Shown: positions 7,371-16,821, numbered from the stretch's first letter. The stretch: 64,000 nucleotides of DNA from Pontibacter oryzae (GCF_003576375.1 NZ_QWGE01000003.1:496001-560000); one strand, 5' to 3'. The notes: generated by a model from the letters alone, not told the origin. Made by a program: numbers and translations.

Positions 7371-10300
7371 CTATTGCTGTTTAGTAGTATCCGGTTTGGT
7401 GGCTGGTACTGGCTTGGTCAGGCCTTTCAGGAAGCCGCCTACTTTATCGGCGGCCTGCTTTTTAATTTGCTGCTCAGCCTCCAGGCGTTTTTTCTCAAGC
7501 TCTTCGCGGGCTTTTTGCTCTGCCTCCAGCTTCTTACGGTTTAGCTCGGTTTGCACGCTATCCTGCAACTGTTGCTTGCGCTGCGCGGCCTGCTGCTTTA
7601 CCACGTTCAGCTTATCCTCTACCACTGATTTAACCAGGTCTGTGGCCTGCTCTTTTACCGAGCCACCTGCCAGCGATACGCGCGGGTTATTATACGTGCC
7701 GCCTACATTTAGCTTTAAGGTAACACGCTCGGTATTTGTAAGGCTTTGGCCGCCCAGCAGGTTTGCCAGGCTGGCGTTTAGCTGCTGCCCAACCTTGCCT
7801 GTAGGCACGTTTAGCGCAGTAACGTAATCAATGCCTCCATCGGAAGCAGTGCTGCCGCCCACGGTCATGTCTATGTTGCCGATGTTCAGGTTAAATGGCT
7901 TTACCAGTAGTTTACCGTCTACTATCTCGGCATCAATCTTTTTATTCTCGATCACGAAGCTGCGTAGCTCATCAAAGTGCGTCAGGCTGCTGATCTTCTC
8001 TACCAGTGGCACATCGCGCACAGCAGCGCGCAGCACATTAATTACTCCTGTACCATCTAGCGTGTTAAACAACGGAATCATATCCTGGCCAAGCTCCCCG
8101 GCAAAGGAGAAGGTAGTAGAGAATTTACCCTCTAGCAGCTTTGCAATAGGGGCGAAGACTTGTACGGTGTTAAACGCATTAAACGCCTCTTTAAAGCCCA
8201 AATCTTGGATGTCCAATTTCATATCGAAGAGCGGGTGCTGCAAATCCTGGGTGTTGTAGCTGCCACTTGTGGCAAATGTGCCGCCCAATGTGTTAAAGGT
8301 AACTTTGTTGAGCTTTGCTACTTTGTCTTTCACCTGCACCTGACCGTTTACATTGCTAAGCTTCAGGTTATCGTAGAGTACTTGCTTGGCATCAATATTT
8401 AAGGCAACATCCAAATTACCCGGCACTTCTACTACACCTTCTGAGGCGGCATCTTCTACAGGCTCCCCGGTGTCCTCGTCCACCATCCACTCATTCACAT
8501 CAAAACGGTTAGAGCTCAGGTTAAATGTACCGCGCAGCGACTGGTTATCGGCCAGAGCATAGCCCAGGTAGTTAGATACAGAGCCGCTGGCTTTAAAGTC
8601 GCTCTTGCCCAGGTAGCCGCTCATGTTCTGCAGGTTAATGCGCTCGTTATTAAAATTGGCCGTGGCACTGGCTATCTTCATACCTTGCGGCAGGTCGGTG
8701 CTTACAAAATTCAGGTTGCTGATGGCCATGGTACCGTTTGCCATAATGTTGTTATACTTCTCAGCCTCCACATCGCTTAGCTTGCCCTTGGCCGAAACAT
8801 CAGCCGTAATGCGCCCTGAAACTGTCATGCCTTCCTGCGGGAAAATCTTGGTGAGCTTTGTCAGGTCAAGTATACCTTTTATGCGGCCATCAAAGGCGGG
8901 TTTGTCTATGCCGGCAATCAGCATGCGCCCTTCCAGAGGCTCGCCATCGAGGGTCATGTTAAAGCGCTCTATGTTGATGCGGGTATCATCGGTGTTGCCT
9001 GTGGTGTTCCGGATGTTTGCCACCATGTTCAGCCCTTGTATCGGTGCCGGAAAATCTTTGGATTTGATGTATGCGTTGGTCAGGTTCAGGTCTGCATCCA
9101 CCACGGGCATGCTTTTCTCAGAGTATGTGCCTTTGGCGTCGGCATCCACTTTCAAGAGGCCGCGCAGCGTCATGCCCTCTACAGGATATACTTTTGTAAG
9201 TTCGGCCAGGTCTACGTTTGCTTTTACGTTTCCATCCACCTGCATCACTTCTAGGCCTTTCACCGTTACTTTGGCATCTATCGGGTTTTTACCGAGATCC
9301 ATGTGGAACTGGCGCACCGCGATGTTTGTGTTCTGTGGCGTTCCGTCTTTGCTGTCCACACTCATGTCTACGTTGATGTTGCGGGCAGCCTCAGGCAGGT
9401 CCGGGTATTTGAACATCCCTTCCATTACCTTCAGGTTCACGCCATAGCCGGGCATCTGTGTATCAATCATGCGGCCTTTAAAGTATCCGTCAAAGCTAAG
9501 TTTTCCGCTTGTCTTAATATCCTTGAACTGCTCGCTATACATGCCCGGCACCACCGACAGCACATTACGAAACTCGGCTTCGGTAGCGCTAAAGGTCAGG
9601 TCAAAGTCCATCGCCTCGTCTGGCATAAGTATGGAGCCATCAAAAGTGAAAGGCAGCTCGTTTACGCGTATATTGTTATCCTTGAAAGTATAAAGCGACT
9701 TAGCCAGATCCATGGCCATCGTTACGTTTGCATCAAGGGTCGCATTCTCCAGGTAATTTACGCCGTCGTAAGTCATGGTAACACGGTCTGAGGTCGTTTC
9801 AGAAACCATATCAAATACATCCTGCTCAAAATCGCCGCTACCCGAGTGCTGCACATTATAGGCCGCAAACCCGAACGGAATACTAAGGTCGTCGTAGAAG
9901 ATGGTGCCGTTATCAACCTCCCAACCCTTTATGGCCATGTTAAAATCGGAGGCGGTTGTGTCGGAGGGCGTGGTAGCAGTAGTGTCTTCCAGGAAGATAT
10001 CCCAATTGGCCTTGCCGCTTTTCAGGACCAGCAGGCGAATGACAGGCTGCTCCAGCTTAATGGAGTTTACCTTTACCTCGTCGCCGAACACACTGAACAG
10101 GTTAAGGCCCAAACGGAAGGAGGGGATTATTGCCAGCGTGTCGGTGGCAAAAGAGTCCTGGCCGATAACCGTGAGGTTCTCCACACCCAGCGATAGGTTT
10201 GGGAAGTCGCGGAATAGCGAGAGGCTTACATCGTCTGTCTCGTAAAGTATGCGGGCATTGATATTATTGGCAATCTCTTGGTCTAGGGCTTGTTTGATTT

Positions 10301-10385
10301 TATCTTTGAATAGGAGCGGTACCAGCGCTGCTGCGGCAAACAGCAGGGCCAAAAAGATAAAAAAGCCTATGGCTACTTTTTTCAT
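7371..10385 (-). CDS. AsmA-like large membrane-anchored protein
   Basis: A 1004-residue protein with one N-terminal membrane anchor (about 5-25) followed by a very long periplasmic part of repeating beta-strand segments. Signatures include the N-terminal region up to about residue 180 typical of AsmA proteins, and the AsmA C-terminal pattern (LDGTGVINVLRAAVRDVPLVEKI, about 780-800, and FNLNIGNIDMTVGGSTASDGGIDY further on). The last 90 residues form a charged, Lys/Glu/Gln-rich coiled coil. AsmA-family proteins are related to bridge-like lipid transfer proteins and take part in outer-membrane lipid homeostasis; a role in inner-to-outer membrane lipid transport is inferred from family. It is a single gene between two spacers. 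Confidence 0.88.
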   Translation of the reverse strand: MKKVAIGFFIFLALLFAAAALVPLLFKDKIKQALDQEIANNINARILYETDDVSLSLFRDFPNLSLGVENLTVIGQDSFATDTLAIIPSFRLGLNLFSVFGDEVKVNSIKLEQPVIRLLVLKSGKANWDIFLEDTTATTPSDTTASDFNMAIKGWEVDNGTIFYDDLSIPFGFAAYNVQHSGSGDFEQDVFDMVSETTSDRVTMTYDGVNYLENATLDANVTMAMDLAKSLYTFKDNNIRVNELPFTFDGSILMPDEAMDFDLTFSATEAEFRNVLSVVPGMYSEQFKDIKTSGKLSFDGYFKGRMIDTQMPGYGVNLKVMEGMFKYPDLPEAARNINVDMSVDSKDGTPQNTNIAVRQFHMDLGKNPIDAKVTVKGLEVMQVDGNVKANVDLAELTKVYPVEGMTLRGLLKVDADAKGTYSEKSMPVVDADLNLTNAYIKSKDFPAPIQGLNMVANIRNTTGNTDDTRINIERFNMTLDGEPLEGRMLIAGIDKPAFDGRIKGILDLTKLTKIFPQEGMTVSGRITADVSAKGKLSDVEAEKYNNIMANGTMAISNLNFVSTDLPQGMKIASATANFNNERINLQNMSGYLGKSDFKASGSVSNYLGYALADNQSLRGTFNLSSNRFDVNEWMVDEDTGEPVEDAASEGVVEVPGNLDVALNIDAKQVLYDNLKLSNVNGQVQVKDKVAKLNKVTFNTLGGTFATSGSYNTQDLQHPLFDMKLDIQDLGFKEAFNAFNTVQVFAPIAKLLEGKFSTTFSFAGELGQDMIPLFNTLDGTGVINVLRAAVRDVPLVEKISSLTHFDELRSFVIENKKIDAEIVDGKLLVKPFNLNIGNIDMTVGGSTASDGGIDYVTALNVPTGKVGQQLNASLANLLGGQSLTNTERVTLKLNVGGTYNNPRVSLAGGSVKEQATDLVKSVVEDKLNVVKQQAAQRKQQLQDSVQTELNRKKLEAEQKAREELEKKRLEAEQQIKKQAADKVGGFLKGLTKPVPATKPDTTKQQ

Positions 10386-10522
10386 GTTTTATGGCAGTAG
10401 TTTAGGTGTTTACTATTATACATTAGCTAAGCTAAATAATTTATAGCTAAAATCGTGCTAATAGTGTTGCACTTTAATTTATACATACTTATAACTGTAG
10501 TGCTTAGGGTTGATTGTACGGC

Positions 10523-11542
10523 ATGCATATTCATTTAAAAAAAATTTTCCTATTGTTCCTAAGCTGTATGTGGGCTCAAAGCGCTCTTGCGCAAGATGTG
10601 CAGTACACTCAGCAGTATGCCAACCAATTATATTTAAACCCGGCCTTTGCTGGCCTAGACCGCACCTGGAGCGCCACATTGTCGCACCGTAAACAATGGC
10701 CAGCGCTTAACGGTTCTTTTATCACAAACTCGCTTGCCGCTGATTTCCGTATTCCTGATTCGAAAAGTGCAATTAGCTTACTGCTGCAGCAGGACCGTGC
10801 CGGTATTGGTGGATTACAAAAACTACAGGGTGGCCTAGCCTATGCTTACCATACCAACATTAGCACGGGTTGGTCGGCCTCTGCAGGCTTGCAGGCAAGT
10901 ATAGCCTCACTAAGTATAAATTACGGCAACTTGGTTTTCGGGGACCAGCTGTCTGACAATGGTATGGTGGCCCTTTCCTCGGCGGAAGTAAACAACTTCC
11001 AGCCAACTACTTATGTTGACTTTACAGTTGGCGGCCTGGTATACTCCGATCAGTTTTGGGCGGGCCTGACGGCAGCGCACTTAAACAAGCCTGCTTACGG
11101 GCTGGGGGAGCAAACGGAATTGCCATTGCGTTTTACGGCTGTTGCAGGGTATAAATTTTACGCTAGGTCTTATGTGGAGCGCGGCAACCTGTTCGAGCTC
11201 AGCTTTACGCCTACCGCCACTTATGTGCATCAGCAAAGTTCTAAAAGATTAGATTTGGGCTTATACACTAATTATACGCCTCTTACGTTAGGAATAATAT
11301 ATAAAGGTGTACCGGTCACCGGCGGAACTAACCAGGACCAATCCTTGTCCGTAATAGCGGGGCTGCAGATAAAGCAGTTTCAACTAGGTTTTAGCCACGA
11401 TGTCGGCCTCAAAGGCCTGAGCAAGCAAGCCGGCGGTACAAACGAAATTTCACTGATTTTTGAACGTTCGGATATTAACAAATTGTTTAGAAGCCGCTTA
11501 AGAGACAAATTTAACAGAAACATTGTTTGTCCGGCATTCTAA
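10523..11542 (+). CDS. PorP/SprF family type IX secretion outer-membrane protein
   Basis: A 339-residue predicted outer-membrane beta-barrel with a signal peptide (cleavage likely after SALA, giving QDVQYTQQY). The family signature QYANQLYLNPAFAGLD is at the mature N-terminus, followed by the usual HRKQWPAL segment. PorP/SprF proteins belong to the type IX secretion system and help deliver or anchor secreted adhesins. The start is set at ATG 10523; a TTG nine bases upstream is also possible. The next gene encodes a GldJ-type lipoprotein 63 bp downstream, which supports a secretion or gliding role. Confidence 0.9.
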   Translation: MHIHLKKIFLLFLSCMWAQSALAQDVQYTQQYANQLYLNPAFAGLDRTWSATLSHRKQWPALNGSFITNSLAADFRIPDSKSAISLLLQQDRAGIGGLQKLQGGLAYAYHTNISTGWSASAGLQASIASLSINYGNLVFGDQLSDNGMVALSSAEVNNFQPTTYVDFTVGGLVYSDQFWAGLTAAHLNKPAYGLGEQTELPLRFTAVAGYKFYARSYVERGNLFELSFTPTATYVHQQSSKRLDLGLYTNYTPLTLGIIYKGVPVTGGTNQDQSLSVIAGLQIKQFQLGFSHDVGLKGLSKQAGGTNEISLIFERSDINKLFRSRLRDKFNRNIVCPAF

Positions 11543-11605
11543 TATTAATTATAATTGCACATTAATCTACGTTACAAGAACCTTATCTTAATTGGGTACT
11601 ATTTT

Positions 11606-12835
11606 ATGAAGTTAATTAAGTATTTATCGGCTGCGGTAGTGGGAGGCTTCCTGTTGACTGCCTGCTCTAAGGGTGGCCAACCGACAAGCACAAATCCAGG
11701 CGCTTATAGCTCCGCTACAGGTGCTGAGTATGGTGAGGACGAGGAGGCTTTTGCTGTCGCTGACTATGCTGAGTTTCCGCAGGGGCCGGGCTTGATTTTT
11801 ATTGAAGGTGGCCGTACGGTGTTGGGCTCTATGGAAGAGGATATCGCCATGACCCGTGACAACGTGGAGCGCACAGTAACTGTGGCATCTTTTTACATGG
11901 ATGAGACAGAGGTGGCTAACATACACTGGCTGGAATACCTGCACGACCTGAAACGCGACTCTTTGCCGGAAGTATATCAGGCAGCTTTGCCGGATACAAC
12001 GGTTTGGTCTCGCCAACTTTCTTTTAATGACCCTTACGTAACGTATTACCTACGCTACCCAGGCTTCCGTTTCTTCCCAGTGGTGGGAGTGAGCTGGTTA
12101 CAGGCCAATGATTTCTGCGTGTGGCGTACTGCTAAGGTTAATAACATTCTTGCCAAAGAAGCCGGAGGCGGCGGAGGCAGAAGAGGCTTATTTGGACGTG
12201 GCGGAAGCGATGAAACAACTGAAAGCGAACAACCATCTATCGAGTCTGGCTATGTATTGCCAAACTATCGCCTCCCAACAGAGGCAGAGTGGGAGTATGC
12301 TGCGCAGGCTATGATCGGCACGCAGTACTCTGAAGACGAAAACCAGAATAACCGCCGTTTATACCCTTGGGACGGGCACCAGGTGCGTAACCCATATGGC
12401 CGCGAAATGGGTAAGTTTATGGCCAACTTTAAGCGAGGCCGTGGTGACTATGCCGGTATTGCCGGTTCCCTGAACGACGGTGCCATGATCACGGATTACA
12501 TCTATGCTTACCCTCCAAACGACTTCGGTTTGTACAACATGGCCGGTAACGTAAACGAGTGGGTACAAGATGTTTATCGCCCGCTTTCTTATCAGGACGT
12601 AGAAGACCTTAACCCGTTCCGCCGCGATGGCTACCTGGATGAGTCTGAAAACTATGACTCTAGCGAAGGTTACCACTCTCTGGTTAATGATGAGGTTCGT
12701 GTATACAAAGGTGGCTCTTGGAAAGATGTAGCCTACTGGTTGTCTCCGGGCACACGCCGCTTCATGGCTCAGGATTCATCTACCGCAACTATCGGTTTCC
12801 GTTGCGCCATGATCAACGCAGGTTCTAACAAGTAA
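11606..12835 (+). CDS. gldJ: GldJ-type gliding/type IX secretion lipoprotein
   Basis: A 409-residue lipoprotein of the formylglycine-generating-enzyme (sulfatase-modifying factor) fold. The signal ends in the lipobox LLTAC near residue 20. Fold motifs: GPGLIFIEGG near 68, FYMDETEVAN, PVVGVSWLQANDF, YRLPTEAEWEYAA and the C-terminal NVNEWVQDVYRP and GGSWKD. The catalytic cysteines of true FGE enzymes are not apparent, as expected for the structural gliding proteins. GldJ and GldK are paralogues; the opening EGG motif and the LEYL segment fit GldJ better, but GldK/PorK cannot be excluded, especially as porP-porK is a known gene order. GldL, GldM and GldN are not in the window. A GGGGGRRGLFGRGG loop (about 187-200) is unusual. 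Confidence 0.75.
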   Translation: MKLIKYLSAAVVGGFLLTACSKGGQPTSTNPGAYSSATGAEYGEDEEAFAVADYAEFPQGPGLIFIEGGRTVLGSMEEDIAMTRDNVERTVTVASFYMDETEVANIHWLEYLHDLKRDSLPEVYQAALPDTTVWSRQLSFNDPYVTYYLRYPGFRFFPVVGVSWLQANDFCVWRTAKVNNILAKEAGGGGGRRGLFGRGGSDETTESEQPSIESGYVLPNYRLPTEAEWEYAAQAMIGTQYSEDENQNNRRLYPWDGHQVRNPYGREMGKFMANFKRGRGDYAGIAGSLNDGAMITDYIYAYPPNDFGLYNMAGNVNEWVQDVYRPLSYQDVEDLNPFRRDGYLDESENYDSSEGYHSLVNDEVRVYKGGSWKDVAYWLSPGTRRFMAQDSSTATIGFRCAMINAGSNK

Positions 12836-12857
12836 GATTAACCCCAATTGATTATAC

Positions 12858-12890
12858 AAAAGCCCGGAAGCAATTCCGGGCTTTTTAATT
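12858..12890 (+). terminator. Intrinsic terminator after gldJ
   Basis: A perfect 12-bp stem (12858-12869 with 12874-12885) with a GCAA tetraloop and a following T run ends the PorP/GldJ unit. Confidence 0.9.
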
Positions 12891-12899
12891 TTATACTTT

Positions 12900-13379
12900 A
12901 TGAGTGAGAAGAAGCAAGGACATAAAATCATTTTCCGTTTCCATAGCGAGCTATTTGCCAAAGAAATGACGGAAACACTGTGGGCTTTGGCAGTTGACCC
13001 TACGCAGGACCTTTACCAGATCGACAGCATCCCGACTTTTGTACCGCTTATTGCCACCGAGGATATTGTGCGCGCCACCTATGACGCCATGGAAGAAGGA
13101 CTGCTGTACCAGGAAACCGTGACGCCTTCCGGCAATTCTACCATCCAGGTGATACGCCAGAACGAAGACACACCCTTGCTGGAACTGCGCAAGCGCTTTG
13201 CCGAGACCGGATGCCTTTCGGAAGAAGTGAATGAAGATTTCTTTGTACTAGAGGTCCCCATGAATGTCAACTATGCCGTAGTGAAAGAACTGCTGGATGA
13301 GCTGGAAACCCAGGAAGAGATTGAGTATGCCGAACCTTGCCTCTCGGAAGTGCACCGCGAGCAGACTTCCTCAAAATAG
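12900..13379 (+). CDS. DUF4265 domain protein
   Basis: A 159-residue soluble protein matching the DUF4265 pattern: an N-terminal IIFRFHSELF strand, an ETLWAL segment, a DSIPTFVPLIATEDIV segment and a C-terminal VPMNVNYAVVKELLDELE...EYAEPCLS. Its function is unknown. It follows the gldJ terminator by 10 bp, so it is probably expressed separately. No membrane segment or catalytic motif is seen. Confidence 0.8.
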   Translation: MSEKKQGHKIIFRFHSELFAKEMTETLWALAVDPTQDLYQIDSIPTFVPLIATEDIVRATYDAMEEGLLYQETVTPSGNSTIQVIRQNEDTPLLELRKRFAETGCLSEEVNEDFFVLEVPMNVNYAVVKELLDELETQEEIEYAEPCLSEVHREQTSSK

Positions 13380-13397
13380 AGTAGGCGAGAAGCTACA

Positions 13398-13452
13398 AGT
13401 ATAAATAGTAAGGCCCGTTGCTGTTATAGTTACGGGACTTACTATTTATACT
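13398..13452. terminator. Bidirectional hairpin between DUF4265 gene and mqo
   Basis: Arms of 21 nt (13398-13418 with 13432-13452) pair with a single mismatch around a 13-nt loop. The arms begin and end with AGTATAAATAGTAA and its complement, so an A-rich or T-rich tract follows the GC core in either direction. It separates two convergent genes. Confidence 0.75.
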
Positions 13453-13462
13453 CGTGAAGCCT

Positions 13463-14980
13463 TTACTTCTTTTCAACGGCAGGCACCAGACCCAGCACTT
13501 CGCTAGTATAGTTTCGTACTTGTTCCAGCAACTGTGGGTTATCAGCCAAAGATTGGCCATACGACGGGATCATCTCTTTCATCTTTTTCTGCCACTCTTC
13601 CGTGTTCAAGCGCTCCATAAAACACCTTTGCAACAGGCCCAGCATTATTGATACTGCTGTAGATGCACCTGGCGAAGCACCCAGCAAAGCCGCCAGCGTG
13701 CAGTTCGCGCCGCTTACTACTTCGGTGCCAAACTCCAGCACACCGCCTTTCTGCGGGTCTCTCTTGATGATCTGTACACGCTGACCAGCAACCTCAAGCT
13801 CCCAGTCTTCGGGCTTTGCCTCCGGGAAGTATGCTTTCAGGGCCTCCAACTTATCCTCCGGTGATTGCCGCACCTGGTCTATGAGGTAGCGTGTCAGCGA
13901 CATATTCTGTATCCCCGCCGATAGCATTGGGCGGAGGTTGGTTGGCTTAATGGAGCGTGGCAAGTCTAGGAAAGAGCCTTTCTTCAGGAATTTGGTGGAG
14001 AAACCAGCATATGGCCCGAAAAGCAATTCTCGCTTTCCGTTGATATAGCGCGTATCCAGGTGCGGCACCGACATAGGCGGCGATCCAACGGCTGCCTTGC
14101 CGTATACTTTGGCTCTGTGCCGCTCAATAACATCGCGGTTGGTACACTTAAGCCACTGCCCGCTAACCGGAAAACCGCCATAGCCTTTGCCTTCCGGGAT
14201 ATCAGATTTTTCCAGCAGTGGCAAGGCGCCTCCGCCTGCCCCAATAAATACATAGCGGGCAAATACGGTTCGCTTGTCCCCGTTTTTCAGGTCTTTTACC
14301 CTGATGCGCCAGCGGCCATCCTCACGCTGCCGTAGCTTACGCACCTCGTGGCTGAAATGCATTTTCACGCCTCTCTCTTCCTGCAAATGCTTAAACATGC
14401 TTTGCGTAAGAGCGCCAAAGTTCACGTCTGTTCCTAAATCCATGCGGGTAGCTGCCACTTTATCCGTATTTTTTCGTCCTTCCATAATCAATGGAACCCA
14501 CTCCCGGATTTGATCCTGATCCTCTGAGTATATCATGTCATCAAACAAGTGGCACTGCACCATTGCCTCGTACCGCTTGCGCAGAAAGTTCACGTTCTCA
14601 TCGCCCCACACAAAACTCATGTGCGGTATGTTCTTGATGAAGGATGTAGGCAGCTCAATAATATTATTCTTGATCAGGTAAGCCCAGAATTGTTTCGATT
14701 CCTCAAACGATTCTGCAATACGAATCGCCTTTGAGGTGTCGATGGTGCCATCGGGTAGTTCAGGAGTGTAGTTTAGCTCGCAGAAGGCAGAGTGGCCGGT
14801 GCCGGCGTTGTTCCAGGCATCAGAGCTCTCGGCCGCGGCCATATCGAGGCGCTCATAAACCTCTATTTTCAGGGATGGTTGTAGCTCTTTAAGCATCATG
14901 CCCAAGGTGGCGCTCATAATACCTGCACCAATCAGCACCACATCGGGGTAGTTTTCTGTATTGTCTTTCATTTGGTTCAT
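13463..14980 (-). CDS. mqo: Malate:quinone oxidoreductase
   Basis: A 505-residue FAD enzyme that oxidises malate to oxaloacetate and passes electrons to quinone at the inner membrane, bypassing malate dehydrogenase. The FAD-binding motif LIGAGIMSATLG is at about 15-26, and the family segments AWNNAGTGHSAFCELNYTP and ASPGASTAVSIML are clear. Length is typical. No signal or membrane segment is present, as expected for a peripheral enzyme. It is flanked by convergent and same-strand neighbours with no obvious operon. Confidence 0.95.
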   Translation of the reverse strand: MNQMKDNTENYPDVVLIGAGIMSATLGMMLKELQPSLKIEVYERLDMAAAESSDAWNNAGTGHSAFCELNYTPELPDGTIDTSKAIRIAESFEESKQFWAYLIKNNIIELPTSFIKNIPHMSFVWGDENVNFLRKRYEAMVQCHLFDDMIYSEDQDQIREWVPLIMEGRKNTDKVAATRMDLGTDVNFGALTQSMFKHLQEERGVKMHFSHEVRKLRQREDGRWRIRVKDLKNGDKRTVFARYVFIGAGGGALPLLEKSDIPEGKGYGGFPVSGQWLKCTNRDVIERHRAKVYGKAAVGSPPMSVPHLDTRYINGKRELLFGPYAGFSTKFLKKGSFLDLPRSIKPTNLRPMLSAGIQNMSLTRYLIDQVRQSPEDKLEALKAYFPEAKPEDWELEVAGQRVQIIKRDPQKGGVLEFGTEVVSGANCTLAALLGASPGASTAVSIMLGLLQRCFMERLNTEEWQKKMKEMIPSYGQSLADNPQLLEQVRNYTSEVLGLVPAVEKK

Positions 14981-15091
14981 ATCGATCCTAAGTTTTAAAC
15001 CTGCTGCTACACAGGCGAGAACATAGCGGTTAGGATTGAGTACGGGAAAAACTTCTTTTTGATAAAACCAGGCCGCCTCTTATACTTTAGC

Positions 15092-15778
15092 TTACGCTGC
15101 GGCAATGGTTACCACGCTTACTTCCTTGGCGCCGGCAGCCAGCAACACCACGGCACAGGCTTCCAACGTTGCGCCTGTAGTCATCACGTCATCCACGAGC
15201 AGCACATGCTTGTCCCGGACCTGCTCCGGTCTGGGCACCTGAAATACATCCTCCACATTCTTCCATCGGTCGAAACGGTTCTTACGCGTCTGTGTAGCAG
15301 TATTCGCCTTTCGGACAAGCGCGTGCCCATAGCTAGGCAAGTTCATACTTTGGCTTAAGCCCAACCCAAAGCTTTCGGCCTGATTGTAACCACGGCGGCG
15401 CATTTTATACTTGTGCAGCGGCACTGGCACGATCACATCAAAATGCTGGTTATACTGATGGTCGGAGAGGAGGGAGCCATAGCGTTGGCCCAGATGCTCG
15501 CCAAGCTCCTGCGCGCCTTTATACTTTAGCTGATGCAACAGCCGCTGGACACGCCCCTTGGGCACAAAGTACAGATAGGCAAATGCAAAACGTACAGGCA
15601 CCTTGCCCCAGAACCTGCGCTGCAAAGGATTATGCTCGGTGGCGCCATGCACGTGAAAATCGGTATAAGGCAGCTTTATACTACAGTTGGTGCAGATAAA
15701 CTTTTCGCCGCGTGCCAGTGCACCACTGCAGGCATAGCAGCTCTCTGGAAACAGCAGGCTTAAGACATCCTCAAACAT
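15092..15778 (-). CDS. ComF family phosphoribosyltransferase-like protein
   Basis: A 228-residue ComF homologue. The N-terminus has two CxxC pairs (C14/C17 and C29/C32), a zinc ribbon typical of the family. The C-terminal part is a type I phosphoribosyltransferase domain with the PRPP-binding motif LLVDDVMTTGAT (about 194-205). ComF is needed for natural transformation in several bacteria and contributes to single-stranded DNA uptake; in others its role is unproven. It is divergent from the next gene. Its presence is relevant to the dispersed heptamer reported in the findings. Confidence 0.9.
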   Translation of the reverse strand: MFEDVLSLLFPESCYACSGALARGEKFICTNCSIKLPYTDFHVHGATEHNPLQRRFWGKVPVRFAFAYLYFVPKGRVQRLLHQLKYKGAQELGEHLGQRYGSLLSDHQYNQHFDVIVPVPLHKYKMRRRGYNQAESFGLGLSQSMNLPSYGHALVRKANTATQTRKNRFDRWKNVEDVFQVPRPEQVRDKHVLLVDDVMTTGATLEACAVVLLAAGAKEVSVVTIAAA

Positions 15779-15873
15779 TGGCAGCAGGCTTTGGGTTAAG
15801 GTATTCTAACGATTTTGGCGTAACTTTATACTTGGACTAATTTACAATCCTTCCTAATTAAAAATAGCTAACA

Positions 15874-16227
15874 ATGAGCTTAGTAGAAGAATTCAATGAT
15901 TATCGCACGCGCATGAACGAGCGCATCATGTCTTACGACAATAAAGTAATAAAGCGTTTCTTTAACCTGGATACCAATACCTATATGGAGGGTGCCCTGG
16001 ATGTTAAAACCAAAGAAATGCTGGGCCTAGTGGCATCCATGGTGCTGCGCTGCGACGATTGCATTAAATACCACGTCGGTAAATGCTATGAAGAAGGCGT
16101 AACCGATGAGCAGTTTATGGAGGTATCGTCTATCGCTAATCTGGTGGGTGGCTCCATTGTTATCCCTCACTTCCGCCGCGCCGTGGAGTATTGGGAAGAG
16201 CTGAAAGAAACAGGCAGCGCTAAATAA
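15874..16227 (+). CDS. Carboxymuconolactone decarboxylase (AhpD-like) family protein
   Basis: A 117-residue all-helical protein of the CMD/AhpD superfamily. The redox motif C60-D-D-C63 followed by H67 (CDDCIKYH) matches the peroxidase-type AhpD active site. It therefore probably acts as a small thiol oxidoreductase or peroxidase rather than a decarboxylase. It lies divergent to the ComF gene, with a 95-bp shared promoter region. Confidence 0.88.
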   Translation: MSLVEEFNDYRTRMNERIMSYDNKVIKRFFNLDTNTYMEGALDVKTKEMLGLVASMVLRCDDCIKYHVGKCYEEGVTDEQFMEVSSIANLVGGSIVIPHFRRAVEYWEELKETGSAK

Positions 16228-16240
16228 TATATCATTGCTG

Positions 16241-16290
16241 ATTGTTAATTGTTGGTCGTTTATACTTTATATCAATCAACAATTAACAAT
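16241..16290. repeat. Perfect 14-bp inverted repeat in spacer
   Basis: ATTGTTAATTGTTG (16241-16254) pairs exactly with 16277-16290 across a 22-nt loop that contains TATACTTTATAT. It sits between the AhpD-like gene and the next small gene. No T run follows, so it is not a classical terminator. A similar word (ATTGTTAAATTGTTGG) recurs near 51285. Confidence 0.6.
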
Positions 16291-16305
16291 ATACAATCAC
16301 CTTAT

Positions 16306-16662
16306 ATGTACGACAGCGATAATTTAGAGCATAACTGGACGCAGCTCAGGGCCGACCTGATGAAGCGCTTTGGCAAAAAGCCTGACCTGAACGCTATTCT
16401 GTTCCTGATCGGGATTCAGGAACTGGGTATGGGCATTCGGGAGTTTACAAAGGAAGAGAAGCAGGACCTGATGCACATCGCCACTTGCCGCGTATTCAGC
16501 CTGTCGGGTTACTATGAGTTTAAGGGCCGCGACAGCGATGGCTGGCCGCACTTTAAGCCTGCTAAAGCTTTGCCCTTCGCCAACCTGAAGGAGCAGGAGC
16601 AAATGCTTAAATGGCATGTTATTGAGTATTTTAACCGTGCCGACGATATCCGTAAACCTTAA
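16306..16662 (+). CDS. Conserved small protein of unknown function
   Basis: A 118-residue soluble protein. The start at ATG 16306 is chosen because the upstream frame runs through the inverted repeat and has non-protein-like composition. It has a LNAILFLIGIQELG helix in the middle and a GRDSDGWPHF segment. I recognise no domain, but the codon use and the absence of stops fit a real gene. It probably follows the AhpD-like gene in one transcript. Confidence 0.7.
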   Translation: MYDSDNLEHNWTQLRADLMKRFGKKPDLNAILFLIGIQELGMGIREFTKEEKQDLMHIATCRVFSLSGYYEFKGRDSDGWPHFKPAKALPFANLKEQEQMLKWHVIEYFNRADDIRKP

Positions 16663-16807
16663 TGCGTAGCACGTAGCTAGTATCACGCAGCACGATTTTA
16701 GTAAAGTATGGTTTAATAATATAAGCTACTTTGGTTTATACTTGATCCATCACTACTGCTGCTTAGTAAAAAGAAGAGTCATGCTACCTGATACGTGCTA
16801 CGTGCAT
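16662..16807. repeat. Imperfect inverted repeat flanking a non-coding spacer
   Basis: ATGCGTAGCACGTA (16662-16675) is complementary, apart from a 2-nt insertion, to TACGTGCTACGTGCAT (16792-16807). The arms flank about 115 bp of non-coding DNA upstream of the exonuclease III gene. GTAGCACGTAGC-type words inside it make it look like a REP-like intergenic element, but only this copy is seen. Confidence 0.4.
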
Positions 16808-16821
16808 CGCTAAATTCACCC

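Noticed and set aside
8623..9447. 274-residue frame on the plus strand opposite the AsmA-like gene
   Set aside because: It lies wholly inside a well-supported gene on the other strand and has Ser/Arg/Leu-rich composition typical of antisense frames.
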